NCBI RefSeq assembly: GCF_017996735.1
Contig: NZ_JAGOGJ010000049.1
Location: 1-44,441 of the forward strand
Source of the DNA: Niveispirillum sp.
Lineage (GTDB): Bacteria; Pseudomonadota; Alphaproteobacteria; Azospirillales; Azospirillaceae
Length of the DNA stretch: 44,441 nucleotides
Direction of reading: 5' to 3'
Positions within the stretch are counted from its first letter, which is position 1. Every line of letters begins with the position of its first letter. This document shows positions 39,331 through 44,441 of this stretch, one piece after another. The position numbers and the translations under genes were made by a program. The notes under the pieces were generated by a model that ran no database searches, was not told the origin of the DNA, and worked only from the letters and a program-made list of their open reading frames with translations.

Positions 39331-41409
39331 ATGTACAAATCGCGCTGGTTCCAGTTCCTTATTCTTTCAGCCTCCGCACTGCCGACGCTGGCTCAGGCAC
39401 AGCCGGCACAGGATCAGGGGATTGTGCTGGAAGAAATTGTTGTGACGGCCGATCGTCGCAACAGCTTCAGTCAGGATTATTTGCAGGCCGGCGCCTTTCG
39501 TGATGCCCGCATCATCGATACGCCGCTGACTGTGTCGGTGATGAGCCGCGAATTGCTGGACGCCCAGCAGGCATCCAGCATCGTGGATGCGGTGCGCAAC
39601 ACCGCCGGCGTCACCCAGTCGCAGTTGAACGCCACCATCTACAGCAACCTGGCTGTGCGTGGTGTGGCCGTCGACAATCTGACGAACTACCGCTTCAACG
39701 GCGTCCTGCCGATCATCAACTTCATCGACATGCCGATGGAGAACAAGGATCGTGTGGAGGTGCTGAAGGGGGCGGCCGGCCTTTATTACGGTTTCGCCTC
39801 CCCCTCGGGTATCGTCAATCTGGTGACGTCGCGGGCCAGCGCAGAGCCGATCAACAAGGCCAGCCTGTCCGGCAACGTCCATGGCGCCTATGGCGGCCAT
39901 GTCGATATCGGCCGGAAATGGGGCGATGTCGGGCTGCGGGTCAATGCCGCCGCCAATTCCCTGGAAACGGGCGTGGATGATACCAAGGGCCGCCGTTATT
40001 TCGCGTCCGCCGCCTTCGACTGGGACGTGACCGACGATCTGGAGATCATGCTGGATGCCGAATATATCGACAAGTCGGTCACGGAAGCCACGGAACTGGT
40101 GCTGCCGGCGGCCGTCAACGGTGTCATCACCCTGCCGGCCTTCCAGAAAAGCTCCCTGAACCTGGGGTCGGACTGGCTGCTGTCGGAAGGGTACGAATAC
40201 AATCTGCTGGCCCGCGCCCGCTACACCATTTCCGCCGATTGGAGCCTGTCGCTGGGCACGGGTGAATCCTATCTGGAGCGTGATCGTCGCTATTCCTCCT
40301 TCTCCGGCTACAATCTGACCACCGGCAACGGCACGATGGGTCTGGCGCTGACCCACGGCAACGATTACCGCGCCCGCATCGTCAAGGGCGATCTGGCCGG
40401 CGTGGTGGAGACGGGGCCCATCAAGCACAACCTGCTGATCGGTGCCTCCCACTATACCCGTGACGCCAACATCCCGGCGGCCGTGCGCTACAGCTTCGCC
40501 CAGAATCTGTACAACCCGGTGGAGATCCCGGAGCAGCCGACGCCGCCCCGCAATATCACCAGCATCTCCCGCGTGAAGGAGGATGCGGTCTTCATCTTCA
40601 ACCGCGCCAGCTATGATGAATGGCTGAATGTCACGGTGGGTTACCGCACCACCGATTACCGCGACCGCAACCTCACCACGACCTACAAGACCAGCCCGGA
40701 TTCCTGGTCCTACGGCGCGCTGGTCAAGCCGCTGTCCTGGATCAGCCTCTACGGCAATTATATCGAGGGGCTGGAAGCCGGCATCATCGTGCCGCAGATC
40801 GCCACCAATGCCGGGCAAGTGATGCCGGCCGCGCTCAGCGAGCAGCGGGAATATGGCATCAAGCTGGAGCCGATGCGCGGCCTGCTGGTCACCGGCGCCT
40901 ATTTCGACATTGACCGCGCCTCCTCCTACCTCAACGCGGCCAATCTGTATGTCCGGGACGGGGCCGCGAATTACAGCGGTTTCGAATTCTCCGCCACGGG
41001 TGAGGTCGACCGGAACCTGTCCGTCTCCGTCAGCGGTGTCTTCCTGGATGCCAAGCAGGAGACGGGCAGCGCCACGGTGCGTGGCAAGCGGATCGAGAAT
41101 ACTGCCAAGTTCAGCGGCTCCATCTTCGCTGAATACGGGATCGAGGCGCTGGACGGGCTGAAACTGTCGGCCGGGGCCTTCCGTGTGGGCAAGCGTGCTG
41201 CCAATGCCGTCAATTCCGCCTTCGTCAAGGGCTACACCACCTTCGACCTGGGCGCGCGCTATGAGATGGAATATGCGGAACAACCGCTGTCTATCCGCCT
41301 CTATGCCGAGAATGTGACGGGCAAGAAATACTGGGCGGCCACAGGCTCCAGCCTGCTGCAACAGAACGTTCCCTCCAACGTCAAGCTGTCGGTCTCGACA
41401 TCCTTTTGA
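39331..41409 (+). CDS. TonB-dependent siderophore-type receptor
   Basis: This 692-residue outer-membrane receptor has a signal peptide (1-22/24), a TonB-box-like EEIVVTADRR at 35-43 and a plug of the ferric-siderophore kind: IIDTPLTVSVMSRELLDAQ, RGVAVDNLTNYRFNG and DRVEVLKGAAGLYYGFASPSG. The barrel ends KLSVSTSF with terminal Phe. It differs in plug motifs from the three catabolic receptors (GRNATGG/GRNSVGG type). A GTG at 39325, better spaced from GGGGGTG, is an alternative start. The PepSY gene upstream fits iron uptake. The amine-oxidase-like genes start 23 nt after its stop, which hints that the ligand may be an amino-acid- or opine-like chelator. Confidence 0.9.
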   Translation: MYKSRWFQFLILSASALPTLAQAQPAQDQGIVLEEIVVTADRRNSFSQDYLQAGAFRDARIIDTPLTVSVMSRELLDAQQASSIVDAVRNTAGVTQSQLNATIYSNLAVRGVAVDNLTNYRFNGVLPIINFIDMPMENKDRVEVLKGAAGLYYGFASPSGIVNLVTSRASAEPINKASLSGNVHGAYGGHVDIGRKWGDVGLRVNAAANSLETGVDDTKGRRYFASAAFDWDVTDDLEIMLDAEYIDKSVTEATELVLPAAVNGVITLPAFQKSSLNLGSDWLLSEGYEYNLLARARYTISADWSLSLGTGESYLERDRRYSSFSGYNLTTGNGTMGLALTHGNDYRARIVKGDLAGVVETGPIKHNLLIGASHYTRDANIPAAVRYSFAQNLYNPVEIPEQPTPPRNITSISRVKEDAVFIFNRASYDEWLNVTVGYRTTDYRDRNLTTTYKTSPDSWSYGALVKPLSWISLYGNYIEGLEAGIIVPQIATNAGQVMPAALSEQREYGIKLEPMRGLLVTGAYFDIDRASSYLNAANLYVRDGAANYSGFEFSATGEVDRNLSVSVSGVFLDAKQETGSATVRGKRIENTAKFSGSIFAEYGIEALDGLKLSAGAFRVGKRAANAVNSAFVKGYTTFDLGARYEMEYAEQPLSIRLYAENVTGKKYWAATGSSLLQQNVPSNVKLSVSTSF

Positions 41410-41432
41410 ACCGGGTCCAGGGGCTTCTTGAA

Positions 41433-42563
41433 ATGAAGTATGATGTCATCGTCATCGGCGGCGGGTTCGCGGGCGTTTCCACGGCCTATTTCCTGTCGGA
41501 AGGGGCGAAGGTCCTGCTGATCGAGCGGGAAAGCGCGCTCAGCACCCAAAGCTCCGGACGGTCGGCTGAACAGTTCACGGTCGGCATCGCCGCCGACACG
41601 ATGCGCGCCTTGGGTGCCGCCAGCCGGTCCTTTCTGGAGGAACCGCCGGCGGTATTCGGTGAGGGATCGCTGCTGTCGCCGCGCGGCTGCCTGACGGTGG
41701 GATCGGTGGCGCAGCGTGACCGGCTGGAGGCGCTGGTGCGCCGTCTGCAGGATGCGCGGGCCGAGGTGCAGACCCTGTCGGGAACCCGGTCCCTGGACCT
41801 GTTCCCGGCGCTGCTGCCCGACGGTGTGGATATGGGCGTCTATGAGCCTGGGGCGGCCGATATCGACAGCAACCGGCTGCTTCAGGGTTATCTGCGCGGC
41901 GCCCGTGCCCGGGGTGCCGATGTGCTGACCAGCCATGCCGTGCAGCGCATCGACCGCACGGGTGGCGGCTGGCAGGTGACCACGGTGGAGGGCGTGTTCG
42001 AGGCGTCGGCCCTGGTCAATGCCGCCGGCGCCTGGGTGGATCAGGTGGCGGCGATGGCCGGCATCACGCCCATCGGCATCATGCCGATGCGGCGCACGGC
42101 CTTCACCTTCCTGGCGCCGTCCCGGTTCCAGGTCGACCATTGGCCGCATATCTTCAAGGTCGGCCGGCAATGGTACCTGAAGCCGGAGGCCGGCCGCTTC
42201 ATGGGCAGCCTGGCGGAAGAGGTCCTGACCCCGCCCAGCGATGTCTATCCCGAGGATATCGACGTGGCGCAGGCCATCGAGAATATCCAGGCCGACACCA
42301 GCCTGGAGATCGGCCGGCCGCTGGGCACCTGGGCGGGCCTGCGCAATTTTGTGCCCGACCGCAACCCCGTGGGCGGTGCCCGCAAGGACGAGTCTGGCTT
42401 CTTCTGGGTGGCGGCCCAGGGCGGCTGCGGCGTGCTGACCTCGCCCGCCTTGGGCCGCAGTGTGGCGTCGATGGTGCTGGGCCGGCCGCTTCCCGACGAT
42501 CTGGCCGGCTTCGGCATCGACCCGGCCAAGCTGTCGCCCGACCGGCTGCGTCCCCTTGCCTGA
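41433..42563 (+). CDS. FAD-dependent oxidoreductase, DAO (D-amino acid/sarcosine oxidase) family
   Basis: This 376-residue flavoprotein has an N-terminal FAD motif VIVIGGGFAGVSTAYFL with GGGFAG at 9-14 and an acidic end (LLIERE). SSGRSAEQF matches the flavin-contacting serine region of the family, and a late FVPDRNPVGG and QGGCGVLTSPALG close the FAD site. It would oxidise a C-N bond of an amine or amino acid to an imine with transfer to oxygen or a quinone. I chose the ATG at 41433; a TTG at 41406 overlaps the receptor stop. A RidA-family protein and a second DAO enzyme follow. Confidence 0.88.
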   Translation: MKYDVIVIGGGFAGVSTAYFLSEGAKVLLIERESALSTQSSGRSAEQFTVGIAADTMRALGAASRSFLEEPPAVFGEGSLLSPRGCLTVGSVAQRDRLEALVRRLQDARAEVQTLSGTRSLDLFPALLPDGVDMGVYEPGAADIDSNRLLQGYLRGARARGADVLTSHAVQRIDRTGGGWQVTTVEGVFEASALVNAAGAWVDQVAAMAGITPIGIMPMRRTAFTFLAPSRFQVDHWPHIFKVGRQWYLKPEAGRFMGSLAEEVLTPPSDVYPEDIDVAQAIENIQADTSLEIGRPLGTWAGLRNFVPDRNPVGGARKDESGFFWVAAQGGCGVLTSPALGRSVASMVLGRPLPDDLAGFGIDPAKLSPDRLRPLA

Positions 42564-42605
42564 AGGGTTCCCCCTTCGCAAACACTGAAATCGAGAAGGA
42601 TCGAC

Positions 42606-43019
42606 ATGACCCCCGATCACCCTACCGCGCCCGTGCGCAAGCGCTTCACCTCGGGCAGTGAGTTCGAGCGGCAGTATAATTACAGCCGTGCCGTGCAGGT
42701 GGGGAACCATCTGATGATCTCCGGCACCACCGGCTATGATTATGCCACCAGCACCCTGGCCGAGACGGCTGCCGCCCAGACGGAACAGCTTATCCGCAAT
42801 GTGGAGAAGGTTCTGGCCCAGGCCGGCGGCACGCTCGCCGATATCGTGCGGGTGCGCATGTATCTGGCCTATGCCGCCGATTACGACATCATCATGGATG
42901 TCTATGCACGGGCGTTTGTGGGCATCTGCCCCGCCTGCACGACGGTCGAGGCCAAGCTGTTCGACCCCGCCATCCGCATCGAAATGGATATGGACGCCAT
43001 AATCGATGCGCGCGCTTAG
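42606..43019 (+). CDS. RidA (YjgF/YER057c/UK114) family protein without the catalytic Arg
   Basis: This 137-residue Rid protein is expected to form a trimer. Archetypal RidA hydrolyses enamine/imine intermediates with an Arg in PARSCVEV (Arg105 in E. coli). The equivalent position here is Cys111 (CPACTTVEA), while Glu115 is kept. Rid subfamilies lacking this Arg are not general imine deaminases and often sit in specific catabolic operons. Lying between two DAO-family flavoenzymes, it may process their imine products. AGAAGGA precedes the ATG. Its end overlaps the next gene by 14 nt. Confidence 0.87.
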   Translation: MTPDHPTAPVRKRFTSGSEFERQYNYSRAVQVGNHLMISGTTGYDYATSTLAETAAAQTEQLIRNVEKVLAQAGGTLADIVRVRMYLAYAADYDIIMDVYARAFVGICPACTTVEAKLFDPAIRIEMDMDAIIDARA

Positions 43020-44361
43020 CCTCAGCCCCCATACACCCGATGATGTTCTGGAGCGGATCGAGGACAAGGCCCCCGCCTTTCCCCGCCGCGCCGACGCGGT
43101 AATCATCGGCGGCGGCATCATGGGTCTGTCCACCGCCTATTATCTGGCCGGTGCCGGCCTGAAGGTCGTGGTAATCGAGAAGGACCGGGTCGCGGGCCAG
43201 CAATCGGGTCGGAACTGGGGCTTCGTGCGGACCCAGTACCGTGACCCGGCGGAAATGCCCCTGGCCGTGACGGCGCTGAAGCTCTGGCGCGGGCTGGAGG
43301 CAGAGTTGGGTCAGCCCGTGGGCTGGCGGGAGACGGGCTGCCTGTTCGCCGCCGCCGACGAGGCCGAATATGCGGCGTTCGCCGCCTGGACGCGCCAGGT
43401 GGGCGACATGGCCCCGACCGCCCGTCTGTTGGACGCGGCCCAGACGGCCGCGCTGCTGCCCGCGTTGAGCCGGCCGTCAGCCGGTGCGCTTTATACGCCG
43501 GACGATGGTCAGGCCGAACCGGGACAGGCCACGTCCGCCTATGCCCGCGCCGCGGCGGCGCGCGGCGTGCAGGTGCTGGAGGATTGCGGGGCCGTGGCCA
43601 TCGATGTGGCCGGCGGCCGCGTGACGGGGGTACAGACCGAACATGGGCTGATCACCGCCGGTATCGTCATCTGCGCGGCGGGCGCCGTCTCCCATGATCT
43701 GCTGCGCCCGCTGTCGCTGGTGCTGCCACAGAAGACGGTGCGCAATACCGTGTCGCTGACCACCCCGGCGCCGCCCCTGTCGGCGGCCTGCTTCTGCGGC
43801 TTCGGCATCGGGTTGCGGCAGCGGGCGGACGGGTCCTGCATCATCGCGGCGGAATCCATGTCCGATGTGGATGTCACGCTGGGGTCGTTCCGCAATCTGG
43901 GCTTCTTCCTGTCCAGCTTCCTGGTCAACCGGCATTCCTTCCGCCTGTCCGTGGGCCGCGCCCTGGTGGATGAGCTTCATGCCCTGCTGGTGCGGCCCAG
44001 GGCGGAGCGGCTGGTGGAACCGCGCCGGCCCTTCCTGCCGCCCAATGAGAAACGGGTGGAGATGATCCGCGACCTGCTGGGGCAGCTTTTCCAGGGCGCC
44101 GGGCCGGTCGGCATCGTCAAATCCTGGGCCGGGGCCATCGACGTGCTGCCCGACGCGTTGCCGGTGATCGATGCGGATACCGGTGTGTCCGGCCTGATCG
44201 TCGCCACCGGCTTTTCCGGCCATGGGTTCGGGTTGGGGCCGGCCGTCGGCACCACCGTCGCCGGGCTGGCACAGGGCCGACCGCCCGGTTTCGACCTGAC
44301 GCCGCTGCGCCTGGACCGTTTCGCCAAGGGCACCTTCGGTCAGCCCCACGCCCCGCTTTGA
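43006..44361 (+). CDS. FAD-dependent oxidoreductase, DAO family (second copy)
   Basis: This 451-residue flavoprotein has the FAD motif AVIIGGGIMGLSTAYYL (GGGIMG 35-40) and VVIEKDRVAGQQSGRNWGFVR, the latter typical of PuuB-like and opine/amino-acid oxidoreductases. Near the C-terminus GLIVATGFSGHGFGLGPAVG completes the FAD site. About 30 residues precede the dinucleotide fold. The start at 43006 overlaps the RidA gene by 14 nt, so the two are coupled. A probable aldehyde dehydrogenase gene begins ten nt downstream; amine oxidase plus aldehyde dehydrogenase is the order used in polyamine (Puu) degradation. Confidence 0.87.
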   Translation: MRALSLSPHTPDDVLERIEDKAPAFPRRADAVIIGGGIMGLSTAYYLAGAGLKVVVIEKDRVAGQQSGRNWGFVRTQYRDPAEMPLAVTALKLWRGLEAELGQPVGWRETGCLFAAADEAEYAAFAAWTRQVGDMAPTARLLDAAQTAALLPALSRPSAGALYTPDDGQAEPGQATSAYARAAAARGVQVLEDCGAVAIDVAGGRVTGVQTEHGLITAGIVICAAGAVSHDLLRPLSLVLPQKTVRNTVSLTTPAPPLSAACFCGFGIGLRQRADGSCIIAAESMSDVDVTLGSFRNLGFFLSSFLVNRHSFRLSVGRALVDELHALLVRPRAERLVEPRRPFLPPNEKRVEMIRDLLGQLFQGAGPVGIVKSWAGAIDVLPDALPVIDADTGVSGLIVATGFSGHGFGLGPAVGTTVAGLAQGRPPGFDLTPLRLDRFAKGTFGQPHAPL

Positions 44362-44371
44362 GGAGAGTGCC

Positions 44372-44441
44372 ATGACGCAAGACGCTGCCCATTACGCCGC
44401 CATCGCCGCCCGCCTCGCCCCGCAGGGCCGGGCCTTCATCG
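44372..44441 (+). CDS. Probable aldehyde dehydrogenase, N-terminal fragment (cut by window edge)
   Basis: Only 23 codons are visible, beginning at the ATG at 44372 after a GAGGAGAG ribosome binding site. The sequence, with AAIAARLAPQGRAFI, looks like the N-terminus of PuuC-type aldehyde dehydrogenases, where a short helix leads into an R-x-F-I-x-G strand. It would oxidise the aldehyde left by the upstream amine oxidases. The fragment is too short for certainty. Confidence 0.5.
   Translation, partial: MTQDAAHYAAIAARLAPQGRAFI

Noticed and set aside
39367..41361. A 664-codon minus-strand open frame
   Set aside because: It is the antisense of the siderophore-type receptor; the plus-strand protein has signal peptide, plug and barrel motifs.

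Overview
The window is high-GC DNA, mostly coding, from what looks like an alphaproteobacterium. It has TonB-dependent receptors inside catabolic clusters, CoA-thioester chemistry and a CYP101 (P450cam)-like system. A sphingomonad or an Azospirillaceae/Rhodospirillales member would fit, but no taxonomic marker gene is present, so this is a weak inference. I see no tRNA, rRNA, transposase, integrase or CRISPR array.

Layout. (1) 1-5000: two divergent, clearly paralogous TonB-dependent receptors flank a 522-nt intergenic region with repeated operator-like palindromes. The left receptor is followed by the start of an MFS transporter cut by the window edge. (2) 5090-23043, plus strand: a tightly packed run of 16 genes, five of them joined by 4-nt ATGA overlaps or an 8-nt overlap. 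It encodes a CYP101-like P450, a GMC alcohol dehydrogenase, four acyl-CoA dehydrogenase-family subunits (two complete, two reduced), a Rieske oxygenase, a thiolase, an alpha/beta hydrolase, a second P450, two SDRs, an aldehyde dehydrogenase, a nitronate-monooxygenase-like flavoprotein, two crotonases and a putidaredoxin-like ferredoxin. This reads as hydroxylation of an alicyclic, terpenoid or steroid-like substrate, oxidation to an acid, then beta-oxidation-type degradation. A long hairpin ends it. (3) 23132-35672, minus strand: cupin, TonB receptor, family VIII-type serine hydrolase, SDR, MFS transporter, BKACE (beta-keto acid cleavage enzyme), HyuA, HyuB, SDR and an AhpD-like protein. (4) 35673-36067: an AT-rich regulatory region, then a GntR/FCD regulator and a convergent CitE-like lyase. 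(5) 38052-44441, plus strand: PepSY membrane protein, siderophore-type TonB receptor, two FAD amine-oxidase-like enzymes around a RidA-family protein, and the start of a probable aldehyde dehydrogenase.

How it may work together. The receptors and MFS carriers would import the substrate. P450, GMC and ALDH enzymes would oxidise it, and the ACAD/crotonase/SDR/thiolase set would shorten it. No acyl-CoA ligase and no ferredoxin reductase are visible. The minus cluster offers a possible ligase-free route to an acyl-CoA. SDRs would make a ketone, HyuAB (acetone/acetophenone carboxylase-like) would carboxylate it to a beta-keto acid, and BKACE would split this with acetyl-CoA into acetoacetate and an acyl-CoA. 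This is a hypothesis built from family chemistry and gene order, and it is the most interesting idea in the window. The only visible regulator is the GntR protein; several dyad-symmetric sites in the gene starts have no assigned regulator.
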